Source: Mycetocola_A sp015752285 (lineage in GTDB: Bacteria > Actinomycetota > Actinomycetes > Actinomycetales > Microbacteriaceae). From it: a DNA stretch of 64,000 bases. Positions 17,767 to 27,446 of this stretch are shown here, piece after piece. Within the stretch, counting starts at the first letter, position 1. Every line of letters starts with the position of its first letter. The notes under the pieces were generated by a model that was not told where the DNA came from, searched no databases, and saw nothing but the letters and a program-made list of their open reading frames with translations. Made by a program: the position numbers and the translations under genes. The DNA lies in NCBI RefSeq assembly GCF_015752285.1, contig NZ_JADOUY010000005.1, forward strand, positions 186,001 to 250,000, in the 5' to 3' direction.

Positions 17767-19449
17767 ATGATGGGATTGGGCCAGGGCGTTTCGGGCATCC
17801 GGCTCGCGAACTGGAGGACGTGGCCGGCTCGCGCCGCGCGTTCCTGGCGACGGTCCCTGCAGTTCCGCACCATCGTCGTCACGCTGGCCCTGTCGCTCTT
17901 CGCCCTGCTCATCAGCAGCTTCTACATGTCGCTGACCATCGGCAACGACCTGTTCCAGTCGCGTGTGAGCCAGGTGCAGCAGGATTCAGCGCGCGCGATC
18001 GAAGCGGCCCAGAGCATCCTCGATTCGTCCAGTGACCAGGGCAGGGGAAGCACACAGGAGCTGATGGGCGCAGCGCGTGAGGAGATCGCGCGCACATCGT
18101 CGAGCACGATGATCGCCGGTTACCGTTCGCCGGGCCAGGAGCCCAGCCCCACCGGGCCGCAGGATTTCGAGAACGTCCGGCTGAAGGATGTGGTGAGCGA
18201 CGAGCTGCGTGGGCTGGTGCAGGACAACCCCGACGAGCAGTGGTGGCAGTCGGTGTCGCTGACAACTGCTGACGGCGGCCGGGTGCCCGGCATCGTGGTC
18301 GGTTCCCAGATCACGCTCCCGGAGGGCAGCCGCTGGGAGATCTACATCGGTTTCGACCTCACTGACACCGAGCAGACCCTGCTCTTCGTCCAGCGCACCC
18401 TCTTCGTCGGTGGTCTGACCCTGCTGCTGCTCGTCGGTGCCGTCGCGTGGGTGATCGTGCGGCTCGTGGCCAACCCGGTTCGGGTGGCGGCCGAGACGAG
18501 TGAGCAACTTGCCAGGGGAGACCTGGAGGTGAGGATCCCGGTGAAAGGTGAGGACGAACTCGCCACTCTCGCGCGATCGTTCAATGGCATGGCAGACAGC
18601 CTCCAATCCCAGATCAAGGAACTGGCCGATCTCTCACAGGTGCAGCAGCGCTTCGTCTCCGATGTCTCGCACGAGCTCCGTACACCACTCACCACGATGC
18701 GCCTGGCCGGCGACGTCCTCTACGACCAGCGTGCCGACTTCCCTCCTGCGACCGCCAGAACCGCGGAGTTGCTGCACACCCAGACCCAGCGCTTCGAACT
18801 CCTCCTCGCCGACCTCCTCGAGATCAGCCGCTACGACGCCGGGTCCGTGCAGCTCGAACTCGAACCGCACAGCCTCGTGCACCTCGCCGAGGATTCGATC
18901 GACGGGATGGCGTCGCTCGCCGAGCAGAAGGGTTCCGACGTGAGACTGGTGGCACCGGGCGGCTACTCCGACGTCGAGATCGATCCGCGCCGCATCCGCA
19001 GGGTCGTACGGAACCTGCTGGGCAACGCGATCGAACACGGCGAAGGCAAGCCCATCGTCATCACGGTCGACAGCAACGAGCAGGCGGTCGCGTTGTCGGT
19101 TCGCGACTACGGGCACGGCATGACCGATGAGGATGCCCTGCGGGTGTTCGACCGGTTCTGGCGCGCAGACCCCTCGCGCAAGCGCACGATCGGCGGGACG
19201 GGACTGGGGCTCGCCATCGCGCTCGAAGACGCCCAACTCCACGGAGGTTCTCTCGAACTCTGGTCACGGGTCGGGGCGGGTTCCTGCTTCCGGCTCACGC
19301 TGCCGCGTGTGCTCGGGGGAGAGGTCACGCTGTCACCGATCCCGCTGCCGCCCGTGGACGCGGATCCTGAGCCCGATGACATCGATCCCGCAGGCAGCAC
19401 GAATGCCGAGCAGCCGGACAACGCGAGAGAGAACGGAGTCGGGGTATGA
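17767..19449 (+). CDS. mtrB: Sensor histidine kinase MtrB
   Basis: 560 aa. Two membrane helices (about residues 33-58 and 208-232) flank an extracytoplasmic sensor region, followed by HAMP, the HisKA box FVSDVSHELRTPLTTMRLAG near residue 295, and the HATPase domain with NLLGNAIEHGEG, RDYGHGMTDEDA and GGTGLGLAIALEDA. It phosphorylates MtrA. The ATG at 17770, one codon on, is an equal alternative. The lpqB ATG overlaps its stop by 4 nt, matching the conserved mtrA-mtrB-lpqB operon in which LpqB modulates the kinase. Confidence 0.97.
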   Translation: MMGLGQGVSGIRLANWRTWPARAARSWRRSLQFRTIVVTLALSLFALLISSFYMSLTIGNDLFQSRVSQVQQDSARAIEAAQSILDSSSDQGRGSTQELMGAAREEIARTSSSTMIAGYRSPGQEPSPTGPQDFENVRLKDVVSDELRGLVQDNPDEQWWQSVSLTTADGGRVPGIVVGSQITLPEGSRWEIYIGFDLTDTEQTLLFVQRTLFVGGLTLLLLVGAVAWVIVRLVANPVRVAAETSEQLARGDLEVRIPVKGEDELATLARSFNGMADSLQSQIKELADLSQVQQRFVSDVSHELRTPLTTMRLAGDVLYDQRADFPPATARTAELLHTQTQRFELLLADLLEISRYDAGSVQLELEPHSLVHLAEDSIDGMASLAEQKGSDVRLVAPGGYSDVEIDPRRIRRVVRNLLGNAIEHGEGKPIVITVDSNEQAVALSVRDYGHGMTDEDALRVFDRFWRADPSRKRTIGGTGLGLAIALEDAQLHGGSLELWSRVGAGSCFRLTLPRVLGGEVTLSPIPLPPVDADPEPDDIDPAGSTNAEQPDNARENGVGV

Positions 19450-21128
19450 GAAATCGGTTCTGGACCGCAACCGTCGCCCTCGTCGCGGCCCTTGCGCTTT
19501 CCGGGTGCGCTGGAATCCCGCAGTCGGGTGCGCCGCGAATCGGCCAGCCGGTCGAGGGTGCCGAGGATGCCGAATTCCAGTTCAACCCGAAGGGGCCGAG
19601 CGCCGGAGCCAGCCAGGAACAGATCCTGCGTGGCTTCATCGGCGCGGCATCCAGTCCGAGGGAGGACTATGCGACGGCGCGGGAATACCTGGCACCCGAT
19701 CTCAAGACCGAGTGGAACCCCGACCTCAACGTCGTCGTCGACGAGTCAGCGCAGCGCAGTTACCTCTCCGTCGACGACCTCTCGATGCAGTTGACGGTCG
19801 CCCCTCTCGCCGAGGTGAACGCGCAGGGCGAATACACCGAGTTCAGTTCGCGTACCCCGCTGACCCAGGGCTACAGCTTCACCAAGGTGAAGGACGAGTG
19901 GCGGATCAGCGTCGCGCCAGACCGGGTCATCCTCGACCGGCAGAGCTTCAGCGACGTGTTCAGTTCGTATGCCGTCACGTTCTTCGACCCGTCCTGGACC
20001 TACCTCGTGCCCGACCTGCGCTGGTTCCCGTCACGGACGTCCACCGGAACGAGGATCGTCAAAGCGCTTCTCGACGGTCCTGGCCCCCTCCTCACCGGTG
20101 CGGTGACCACCGCATTCCCCGAGGGGACGACCCTGACGAAGAATGCGGTTCCCGTCGTGGGCGACGTCGCCCAGATCGACCTCAGCAGTGAGGTGTTCCA
20201 GGCCGATGACGTGACCCTCCAGCGCATGCAGGCGCAGCTCTCCGGCAGTCTCACCGGGGTGTCATCGATCAATTCGGTCAGCATCACCGTGAACAACAAC
20301 ACCGAAGACATCCCGGCTCTGACTGTCGCGCCTCCGCGCGTCGATCCCCGTCCGCTCGTGCTCGGCGAGGACGGGTTCGGCTTTCTCTCGACGGGCGATG
20401 CCCTCGAGAAGCTGGACGGCCTGTCTGGCCGCGTCGAAGCCCTCGCTCCGACGGCCGCCGTCGTGAACGCGTCCCACACGCTCGCGGCAGCGAAGACATC
20501 TGACGGTGTTTTCGCCGTACGCGCGTCTGGACCTGACCCGCTCCGGGTCGACGCCCGACCCGGTCTGATCGCGCCGTCCCTTGACCGGTTCGGCTACATC
20601 TGGAGTGTCCCGGCGTCGGCGCCAGGGTCGGTGATCGTCTCCCGCTCCGATGGAACCCAGTCGGCCGTCCTCACCAGCTGGCCCGAGGCATCCTCGATCC
20701 TGTCGATCGCCGTCTCGCGAGACGGCACGCGCATCCTCGCCCTCGTCAGGGTCGGTGACGAGGCGCGCCTCCTCGTCGCCGGTGTGCAGCGAGACGGCGA
20801 TGACCTGCCCGTTCGCCTCGGTGACGCTCAGGCGCTCGCCGTGGGAACCGGAACGGCAGTGACCACCACCTGGGTCGACGACCTCACGGTCGCTACGCTC
20901 ACGACGGCGGCAGACGGATCGACCGAGGTCGTCGAGCAGATCATCGGCGGGCCGTCCGAGATTCTCCAGGGGCCGGCAGGCGCCATCTCCCTCGTCGCGG
21001 GGAGCGGACTCCGGCAATTGCGCGCCGTTCTCTCCAACGGAGATCTCACCGCGTTGCGCACCTCGGCCTGGCAGGTCGTCGGCACGGACGTGACACTCCT
21101 CGCCACCCAGCTCGGCAGCCCGGGCTGA
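19446..21128 (+). CDS. lpqB: LpqB family lipoprotein, beta-propeller type
   Basis: 560 aa. The signal peptide ends in the lipobox LSGC with lipidation at C21. A GerMN domain lies around residues 165-285 and a WD40-like beta-propeller follows. LpqB is the extracytoplasmic accessory protein of MtrAB; in mycobacteria it influences MtrA phosphorylation and division. The C-terminus TLLATQLGSPG and its stop codon lie within the first unit of a 35-bp tandem duplication (21096-21165), so the second unit is a non-coding echo of the gene end. Confidence 0.95.
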   Translation: MRNRFWTATVALVAALALSGCAGIPQSGAPRIGQPVEGAEDAEFQFNPKGPSAGASQEQILRGFIGAASSPREDYATAREYLAPDLKTEWNPDLNVVVDESAQRSYLSVDDLSMQLTVAPLAEVNAQGEYTEFSSRTPLTQGYSFTKVKDEWRISVAPDRVILDRQSFSDVFSSYAVTFFDPSWTYLVPDLRWFPSRTSTGTRIVKALLDGPGPLLTGAVTTAFPEGTTLTKNAVPVVGDVAQIDLSSEVFQADDVTLQRMQAQLSGSLTGVSSINSVSITVNNNTEDIPALTVAPPRVDPRPLVLGEDGFGFLSTGDALEKLDGLSGRVEALAPTAAVVNASHTLAAAKTSDGVFAVRASGPDPLRVDARPGLIAPSLDRFGYIWSVPASAPGSVIVSRSDGTQSAVLTSWPEASSILSIAVSRDGTRILALVRVGDEARLLVAGVQRDGDDLPVRLGDAQALAVGTGTAVTTTWVDDLTVATLTTAADGSTEVVEQIIGGPSEILQGPAGAISLVAGSGLRQLRAVLSNGDLTALRTSAWQVVGTDVTLLATQLGSPG

Positions 21129-21165
21129 CCCTCCTCGCCACCCAGCTCGGCAGCCCGGGCTGACC
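21096..21165 (+). repeat. Perfect 35-bp tandem duplication across the lpqB stop codon
   Basis: The unit beginning CTCCTCGCCACCCAGCTCGG and ending GGGCTGACC occurs at 21096-21130 and again at 21131-21165 with no mismatch. The first copy encodes the last ten residues of LpqB and its TGA. Perfect identity points to a recent replication slippage event. Confidence 0.9.
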
Positions 21166-21254
21166 CTCCCACCACAGCAACACCTCGGCCAGGCCGTTCT
21201 CACCGGATTCCCCGGGGTCCGTCGCCGACGCGGCCGTCACGTCAGGCTGAATGA

Positions 21255-21941
21255 ATGCTGCGATCATCGCTCGTCGGCGCGGCACGTGAGGCGCTCGCCG
21301 TGTTGTTCCCGGTGGAGTGCGCCGGGTGCCGGCAGCCGAACGTCTCGGTGTGCGAACAGTGCGCAGCCACGATGGCCGGTCCGGTTCTTCGCCGCGACCT
21401 GGACCCCGGATTCCCGGTGTGGGCAGGAACCGGGTACAGCGGCCCGTCGCGGCGCATCATCCTCGCGCTCAAGAACGACCAGCGCACCGACACGGCACGA
21501 GCTCTGTCGCTGGTGCTCAGGACCGCGATCGTCGCTGCGGTGACGGAAGGTCTCTTCGGCGCACCGGTCGACGCCTTCGGCCCCGGCGGTGTCGTGCTGG
21601 CATCCGTTCCTTCAACGCGCGCCGCGTACCGCAGGCGCGGCTATCGTCCGGTTGACGTCGTCGTCTCGCGAACCGGGTTGAAGCTCGATCATCCGCTGCG
21701 CTGGAACCGCCAGCCACTCGACCAGATCGGGCTCGGAAGCAGCGCGCGCGAAGAAAATCTTGCCGGATCGCTGCGCAGCAGGAGTCCCGGTGACGAGCGG
21801 GTTTTCCTGCTCGTCGACGATGTGGTCACCACCGGGGTGACCCTGCGGGAAGCCCGCCGGGCTCTCGTCGATGCGGGCGGCACCGTCATCGGTGCCGCGG
21901 TGATCGCGGCGACACCGCGATACCTCCCGCCGACGTCGTAA
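21255..21941 (+). CDS. comF: ComF family protein (phosphoribosyltransferase fold)
   Basis: 228 aa. An N-terminal zinc ribbon carries CAGCRQPNVSVCEQC (about residues 21-35). The type I phosphoribosyltransferase domain ends in the PRPP-binding motif VFLLVDDVVTTGVTLREA near residue 185. In competent bacteria ComF acts with the ComFA helicase in DNA uptake; actinobacteria retain it between lpqB and hpf, where a nucleotide-salvage or DNA-related role is possible. The ATG at 21255 lacks a strong ribosome binding site. Confidence 0.9.
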   Translation: MLRSSLVGAAREALAVLFPVECAGCRQPNVSVCEQCAATMAGPVLRRDLDPGFPVWAGTGYSGPSRRIILALKNDQRTDTARALSLVLRTAIVAAVTEGLFGAPVDAFGPGGVVLASVPSTRAAYRRRGYRPVDVVVSRTGLKLDHPLRWNRQPLDQIGLGSSAREENLAGSLRSRSPGDERVFLLVDDVVTTGVTLREARRALVDAGGTVIGAAVIAATPRYLPPTS

Positions 21942-22052
21942 CCGCACAGTTTGCTGAGTGACTTATCAGGCCGGCGGGACTACGGTGGGGCAAAAGGCGT
22001 GAAAGGACCGCCCTGGAAATGTGGCGGCACGCCGAACATCAGGGAGGTTGAC

Positions 22053-22715
22053 GTGGAAACTAACATTGTCGGACAAGGCCTGGGTCTCACCGATCGCTTT
22101 CGCGATTACGTGGAAGAAAAGTCGGAGAAGATCGCCCACCTGTCGGACCGGGCGTTGGCCTTTGAGGTCAAAGTCAGCCGTCACCACGACAAGAGCGGAA
22201 AACCAGGAGATGATCGCGTCGAGTTGACGCTCATCGGCCCAGGACCACTCGTGCGAGCGGAGGCCGCCGGTTCAGACAAGTACGTCGCCTTCGATCTGGC
22301 AATCGCGAAACTCCTTGAACAGGTGCGCAGGGCCAAGGACCGAAAGAAGGTGCTTCGAGGCAAACGCCGGACGTCGCTCCAGGCGGCCAGCGCCGCGGGA
22401 TTCAGCGGAATCGACGTCCAGCCGGCTGACCTCGACACGATCGCCAGGGTGGCCACAGGTACTATTGCCGCCGTCGAGGATGATGCATCGGATGACGATG
22501 AGTACTGCCCAGTCGTCATCAGGGAAAAGGTGTTCCCTGCCGAGTTCATGACCGTCGACGAAGCCGTCGACCGGATGGAACTCGTCGGGCATCCGTTCTT
22601 CCTCTTCGTCGACGCGAAGAACGACCGACCGAGCGTCGTGTACCGCCGTAAAGGCTGGGACTACGGCGTGATCGGACTCGACGATGACGCACGAGACGAG
22701 AAGAAGCGGGCCTGA
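22053..22715 (+). CDS. hpf: Ribosome hibernation-promoting factor, long form
   Basis: 220 aa from the GTG at 22053, preceded by AGGGAGG; family members start here with METNIVG. The frame runs open to 21951 but the extension is not conserved. The N-terminal S30AE domain (about 1-105) binds the 30S subunit, and the C-terminal domain (about 160-220, with RMELVGHPFFLFVDAKN and YRRKGWDYGVIGL) dimerises ribosomes into 100S particles. A variable linker lies between. It sits between comF and secA as in mycobacteria (Rv3241c). A strong terminator hairpin follows. Confidence 0.95.
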   Translation: METNIVGQGLGLTDRFRDYVEEKSEKIAHLSDRALAFEVKVSRHHDKSGKPGDDRVELTLIGPGPLVRAEAAGSDKYVAFDLAIAKLLEQVRRAKDRKKVLRGKRRTSLQAASAAGFSGIDVQPADLDTIARVATGTIAAVEDDASDDDEYCPVVIREKVFPAEFMTVDEAVDRMELVGHPFFLFVDAKNDRPSVVYRRKGWDYGVIGLDDDARDEKKRA

Positions 22716-22728
22716 CCGTCCGACCAAT

Positions 22729-22764
22729 GCTCACGCGGGTGCCCGGACGGGTACCCGCGTGAGC
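22729..22764 (+). terminator. hpf terminator hairpin
   Basis: GCTCACGCGGGT (22729-22740) pairs perfectly with ACCCGCGTGAGC (22753-22764), with inner GCCC/GGGT pairing and a four-base loop. There is no T-tract, common for actinobacterial terminators. Confidence 0.8.
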
Positions 22765-22925
22765 CACGTTCAGGGGGAACCGATCCGCGCGGATTCAGGA
22801 TGCTCTCACCCCGCACCGGACTAACATAGAGGGGGTCGTCGGCAGGAACGCCGGTGACCACACCGTGCACACGGCATGGCAGCACGTTGCGACAACGTGC
22901 CAGAGATCAAAGTGGAGTGCAATAC

Positions 22926-25739
22926 GTGGCCTCAGTACTAGAGAAGGTTCTTCGCCTGGGCGAAGGCCGAGTGGTCCGGAAACTCGAGAACATCGCAACG
23001 GCAGTCAACTCACTCGAGCCCGACTTCTCCGCCCTCACCGACGAGGAGCTGCGCAACGAGACCGTCGAACTGCGTGAAAGGCACGAGAACGGCGAGTCGC
23101 TCGACGACCTGCTGCCCGAGGCATTCGCTGCTGTCCGTGAGGCATCGAAGCGCACCCTCGGCCTGCGTCACTTCGACGTCCAGCTCATGGGTGGAGCAGC
23201 TCTCCACCTCGGCAACATCGCCGAGATGAAGACCGGTGAAGGAAAGACGCTCGTCGCGACACTCCCCGCCTACCTCAACGCGATCGCCGGCAATGGCGTG
23301 CACATCGTCACCGTGAACGACTACCTCGCCACCTACCAGTCCGAGCTCATGGGCCGGGTGTTCCGTGCCCTCGGCATGACCACCGGTGTCATCCTCGCCG
23401 GGCAGACGCCCGAGCAGCGCCGCGAACAGTACGCAGCAGACATCACCTATGGCACGAACAACGAGTTCGGGTTCGACTACCTCCGCGACAACATGGCCTG
23501 GCAGTCGAAGGACCTCGTGCAGCGCGGTCACTTCTTCGCGGTCGTCGACGAGGTGGACTCCATCCTCATCGACGAGGCACGGACCCCGCTCATCATCTCC
23601 GGTCCGGCCTCGGGTGAGGCGAACCGCTGGTTCGCCGAGTTCGCCCGGCTCGCCACCGTCCTGGTCGAAGGCGAAGACTACGAGGTCGACGAGAAGAAGC
23701 GCACCGTCGGTGTGCTCGAGACCGGTATCGAAAAGGTCGAGGACTACCTCGGCATCGACAACCTCTACGAGTCGGCGAACACTCCGCTGATCTCCTTCCT
23801 CAACAACTCGATCAAGGCACGCGCGCTGTTCAAGAAGGACAAGGACTACGTCGTGATGAACGGCGAGGTGATGATCGTCGACGAGCACACCGGTCGAATC
23901 CTCATGGGCCGTCGGTACAACGAGGGAATCCACCAGGCCATCGAGGCCAAGGAGGGTGTTCAGGTCAAGGCCGAGAACCAGACTCTCGCGACCGTCACCC
24001 TGCAGAACTACTTCCGTCTGTACGACAAACTCGCCGGAATGACCGGTACCGCCGAGACCGAGGCGGCCGAGTTCATGTCCACGTACAAGCTCGGGGTCGT
24101 GCCCATCCGCACCAACAAACCGATGAAGCGCATCGACCAGTCAGACCTCGTCTACAAGAACGAAGAGACGAAGTTCGCCCAGGTCGTCGAAGACATCGCC
24201 GAACGCAACGCCAACGGCCAGCCGGTCCTCGTCGGAACGACGAGCGTGGAGAAGAGCGAATACCTCTCCCGCCTGCTCGCGAAGAAGGGCATCCGTCATG
24301 AGGTGCTGAACGCGAAGAACCACGCCAGGGAAGCGGCGATCGTCGCCCAGGCCGGTCGGCTCGGGTCGGTCACCGTCGCGACCAACATGGCCGGTCGAGG
24401 CACAGACATCATGCTCGGTGGAAACGCCGAGTTCCTCGCCGTTCAGGAGATGAACCAGAAGGGCCTCAGCCCCACCGAGACACCTGACGAGTATGAGGCG
24501 GCCTGGGATGACGTCTTCACTGCTGTCAAGAGCGAGGTCAATGAAGAGGCCGAGAAAGTCATCGACGCCGGCGGGCTGTACGTACTCGGCACCGAGCGAC
24601 ACGAGTCACGGCGTATCGACAACCAGCTCCGCGGCCGGTCCGGTCGTCAGGGCGACCCGGGGGAGAGCCGTTTCTACCTCTCGCTCACCGATGACCTCAT
24701 GCGCCTGTTCAACTCCGGCGCAGCAGAAGCGCTTATGGGCCGCGGCGGGGTCCCCGACGACATGGCCATCGAGTCGAAGGTCGTCAGCCGTGCCATCCGC
24801 AGCGCTCAGTCGCAGGTGGAGGGCCGAAACGCCGAGATCCGCAAGAACGTGCTCAAGTACGACGACGTCCTCAACCGTCAGCGTGAGGCCATCTACGCCG
24901 ACCGCCGTCACATCCTCGAGGGCGACGACCTGCACGAGCGTACGCAGAAGTTCCTCGAAGACGTCATCGACGAGGTGCTCGACGTGCACATCGGCGAGGG
25001 CAACGGCGACGACTGGGACTTCGACGCTCTCTGGGTCGACCTCAAGACGCTGTACCCCATCTCGCTGACCATCGATGAGGTCGTCGCCGAGGCCGGCCAG
25101 AAGGGCAGGATCAACCGCGACTTCATGCGTCGCGAGATCCTCTCGGATGCCCGACTCGCGTATGCGAACCGTGAAGAACAGCTCGGTTCGCCCGCCATGC
25201 GAGAGCTCGAGCGCCGGGTGGTGCTGCAGGTCGTCGACCGGCGTTGGCGCGACCACCTCTACGAGATGGACTACCTCAAGGACGGCATCGGCCTGCGAGC
25301 CATGGCCCAGCGTGACCCGCTTGTCGAGTACCAGCGCGAAGGCTTCAGCATGTTCCAGCAGATGATGGGGCAGATCCGCGAGGAGAGCGTCGGCTACCTG
25401 TTCAACCTCGAGGTCGAAGTCAAGAAGGGCGCGACCGAAGAGGTGACGTCTGTGGAGGCCAAGGGACTCACCCGACCGGACGACGAAGAAGAGAAGCTCA
25501 GCTTCTCTGCGGCGAACGAGGGCGGCGAGGTCGAGGTCCGCAACCAGAAGGGGCAGATCGAGAAGACAGCGACTGCCCGTGCGCAGAAGGTGACAGAGGT
25601 CACCGGTGCACCGCGCACCGGTGGGACCCCTGCCCAGGAGGCGCAGCCCGCCGCTCGCGGAGCGTTTGGCCAGAAGGGTGGCTCGGCGGCTCCAGCCGGC
25701 AACCGCGCCGACCGTCGTGCGCAGGGCAAGAAGAAGTAG
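22926..25739 (+). CDS. secA: Preprotein translocase ATPase SecA
   Basis: 937 aa from the GTG at 22926, which gives the canonical N-terminus ASVLEKVLRLGEGR and has GGAG eight bases upstream. An in-frame GTG at 22854 with AGGAA would add 24 residues and is less likely. SecA drives Sec-dependent export through SecYEG. Walker A is MKTGEGKTLVAT near residue 105, the DEAD-type box lies in DEVDSILIDEARTPLI, motif VI-like TNMAGRGTDI and QLRGRSGRQGDPG follow, and the helical scaffold is near 620-830. The C-terminal zinc-binding tail is absent and replaced by a Lys/Arg-rich end, usual for SecA1 of actinobacteria. Confidence 0.98.
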   Translation: MASVLEKVLRLGEGRVVRKLENIATAVNSLEPDFSALTDEELRNETVELRERHENGESLDDLLPEAFAAVREASKRTLGLRHFDVQLMGGAALHLGNIAEMKTGEGKTLVATLPAYLNAIAGNGVHIVTVNDYLATYQSELMGRVFRALGMTTGVILAGQTPEQRREQYAADITYGTNNEFGFDYLRDNMAWQSKDLVQRGHFFAVVDEVDSILIDEARTPLIISGPASGEANRWFAEFARLATVLVEGEDYEVDEKKRTVGVLETGIEKVEDYLGIDNLYESANTPLISFLNNSIKARALFKKDKDYVVMNGEVMIVDEHTGRILMGRRYNEGIHQAIEAKEGVQVKAENQTLATVTLQNYFRLYDKLAGMTGTAETEAAEFMSTYKLGVVPIRTNKPMKRIDQSDLVYKNEETKFAQVVEDIAERNANGQPVLVGTTSVEKSEYLSRLLAKKGIRHEVLNAKNHAREAAIVAQAGRLGSVTVATNMAGRGTDIMLGGNAEFLAVQEMNQKGLSPTETPDEYEAAWDDVFTAVKSEVNEEAEKVIDAGGLYVLGTERHESRRIDNQLRGRSGRQGDPGESRFYLSLTDDLMRLFNSGAAEALMGRGGVPDDMAIESKVVSRAIRSAQSQVEGRNAEIRKNVLKYDDVLNRQREAIYADRRHILEGDDLHERTQKFLEDVIDEVLDVHIGEGNGDDWDFDALWVDLKTLYPISLTIDEVVAEAGQKGRINRDFMRREILSDARLAYANREEQLGSPAMRELERRVVLQVVDRRWRDHLYEMDYLKDGIGLRAMAQRDPLVEYQREGFSMFQQMMGQIREESVGYLFNLEVEVKKGATEEVTSVEAKGLTRPDDEEEKLSFSAANEGGEVEVRNQKGQIEKTATARAQKVTEVTGAPRTGGTPAQEAQPAARGAFGQKGGSAAPAGNRADRRAQGKKK

Positions 25740-25756
25740 CGGCCAGCCCGCGCAGA

Positions 25757-25796
25757 CACGACGCCCCCGACCGGAGATCCGGCCGGGGGCGTCGTG
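25757..25796. terminator. Strong hairpin terminator between secA and the Rv3235-like gene
   Basis: CACGACGCCCCCG (25757-25769) pairs perfectly with CGGGGGCGTCGTG (25784-25796); CCGG/CCGG pairing continues inside. It starts 18 bp after the secA stop. The gene on the other strand ends at 25988, 190 bp away, so the hairpin mainly serves secA; I see nothing else in that gap. Confidence 0.8.
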
Positions 25797-25987
25797 CGTG
25801 GTCGGGCGACGAGTCGCCGCACTGCGCCGTTTGCGGATGCCCCGGACGACGGTTCGCGGCACATCGAGACCTGCACGGGGCGCGGAGTGGCCACGGAGGT
25901 GGTCGCGGCATGAAATGGTCACGAAGGGTCGTCGCGGCATGACTCTGTGCGACGCGAGCTAGCGTCGTACCGAGCACAACACCGCGC

Positions 25988-26440
25988 TCAGAGCACGGAG
26001 ATCGCCGTCGCTCGCCAGCGACGGTCCATCCCTTCGAGCCGGATGGCCACCGCCCGGGATCGAGCGCGCTGGTGAACCATCACCACGGCTTCGACGACAC
26101 CGTCGCGTGGCTCGCACGTCGTGATCCGCCCGATCTTCAGGAAGGGCCGGACGGCCTGCAGTCCCTTGACCTGGCGAGCCCGCGCTGACACGACCTGGCG
26201 TTTGAGAAGGTGCTTGTAGACGTCTTCGGAGATCCACCTGGCGAGCTGGTCGAGTTCGCGGGCCCCGGCGAGAACCTCCATGACGCACCGGGTGAGGTTC
26301 TCGAGCAGAGGCTCAGGCGGAGGGAGTTGCCCGGTCGGCGTCTTCTGCCTGCCGAAGAACTGGTCGGGATCGAAAGAAAGGTGCGCCTGGCTGGTGCCGG
26401 ACGGGCGGGATGCCGGTTCGCCGGCAGACGGGGAGTTCAT
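25988..26440 (-). CDS. Rv3235 family protein
   Basis: 150 aa from the ATG at 26440, which has GGAG six bases upstream; the frame extends to an ATG at 26590 but with a poor site. The N-terminal ~45 residues are Pro/Ser-rich. The conserved part (about 60-150) contains LTRCVMEVLAGARELDQLARW and VYKHLLKRQV, the signature of the actinobacterial Rv3235 family found near secA. Function is unknown. It has no membrane segment or signal peptide. Confidence 0.8.
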   Translation of the reverse strand: MNSPSAGEPASRPSGTSQAHLSFDPDQFFGRQKTPTGQLPPPEPLLENLTRCVMEVLAGARELDQLARWISEDVYKHLLKRQVVSARARQVKGLQAVRPFLKIGRITTCEPRDGVVEAVVMVHQRARSRAVAIRLEGMDRRWRATAISVL

Positions 26441-26711
26441 GCGAGGCTCCGTGGAAAACGTGCGCGGAAACAACCTGGGTGTGGGCACGGCGACCTGGTG
26501 AGGTCTGGGCGGGACGCCCACTGCCGGGGTCGTCGTCTCGCTCGGTGACAGGATGCCTGTTTCGGGTCCACGCACTGCCTGCGTCAGCATTGCCCTGTCG
26601 GGCTCGTTATGACGAGTTACTCTCCCAGTGTCTGATCACCGCTGTAAACCCCACATTTCAAACTGTGGATAACTCTCCCGCGCCGGCGAGGGGAGTCGCT
26701 ACTCTCCAACC

Positions 26712-27317
26712 ATGCGCTGGGACAGCCTCTTCGACGACCTTGAAAGCCAGCTCGAACACGAGCTGCATGCGGAGGAACTCGACAAACGCGCCGAAGAGCA
26801 CAGGCTCCGGGTCGGTCGACTCACCCTCCGCGACCGGCTCCAGACGTTCTCAGGCAGGGACGGCCATCGTGCCGAGGTGGTCCTCGAACTCGTCACCGGC
26901 GAAATGATCACCGTGCTGCCGCAGACCTTCGGCCGGGACTGGATGAGTGCCGACCTCGTCGGCCGGGACGGAGCATCCGGCGCCTGCATCGTACCGATCG
27001 ATGCGATCGCCGGTGTGACCCTGCCGAAGAGCGACATCACTCGCAGTCTCTCCGTTCCCGACCGCGATGAGCAGGCGCCACGGCTGACCGACAGGATCGG
27101 GATGTCCTTCGCCTTGCGTGACCTCTGCCGTCGGCGGGTCTACGTCGAACTCCATTGCCGGTCGATGCCGCCGGCCGTTCACGGCGGCACGCTCGACCGG
27201 GTCGCGGGAGACCACGTCGACCTTGCGGTGCATGAGCGCGGTGCCGCGCGCCGCGAAAGGAACGTCAGCCACCATCGGCTCGTTCCCCTCGCCGGGATCG
27301 CCCTGATCCTGCTCTGA
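26712..27317 (+). CDS. Hypothetical protein, actinobacterial
   Basis: 201 aa, not assigned to a named family. Residues 1-45 are highly charged and probably helical (DLESQLEHELHAEELDKR). Residues ~45-110 look like a small beta-barrel (VVLELVTGEMITVLP, then GACIVPIDAIAGVTL), and the C-terminal part has RLVPLAGIALILL. No signal peptide or catalytic motif. It lies between the divergent Rv3235-like gene and the convergent HTH gene, so it is probably a single transcription unit. Confidence 0.65.
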   Translation: MRWDSLFDDLESQLEHELHAEELDKRAEEHRLRVGRLTLRDRLQTFSGRDGHRAEVVLELVTGEMITVLPQTFGRDWMSADLVGRDGASGACIVPIDAIAGVTLPKSDITRSLSVPDRDEQAPRLTDRIGMSFALRDLCRRRVYVELHCRSMPPAVHGGTLDRVAGDHVDLAVHERGAARRERNVSHHRLVPLAGIALILL

Positions 27318-27446
27318 GGAAGGCACGATCGATCCGGCCTCCCGGTCACGTGGGGCACGCTGGGGCCACCGCCGGGACCGGCGTGCCGTCGGCGGCGCGC
27401 GTGGTGGTCGCCGGGGAGGCTCGCTCGGAAACTAACCCGCGGTGCG

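Noticed and set aside
27354..27384. Terminator hairpin after the hypothetical gene at 26712 (GGCACGC ... GCGTGCC)
   Set aside because: Only seven pairs with a long loop and no T-run; too weak to annotate.
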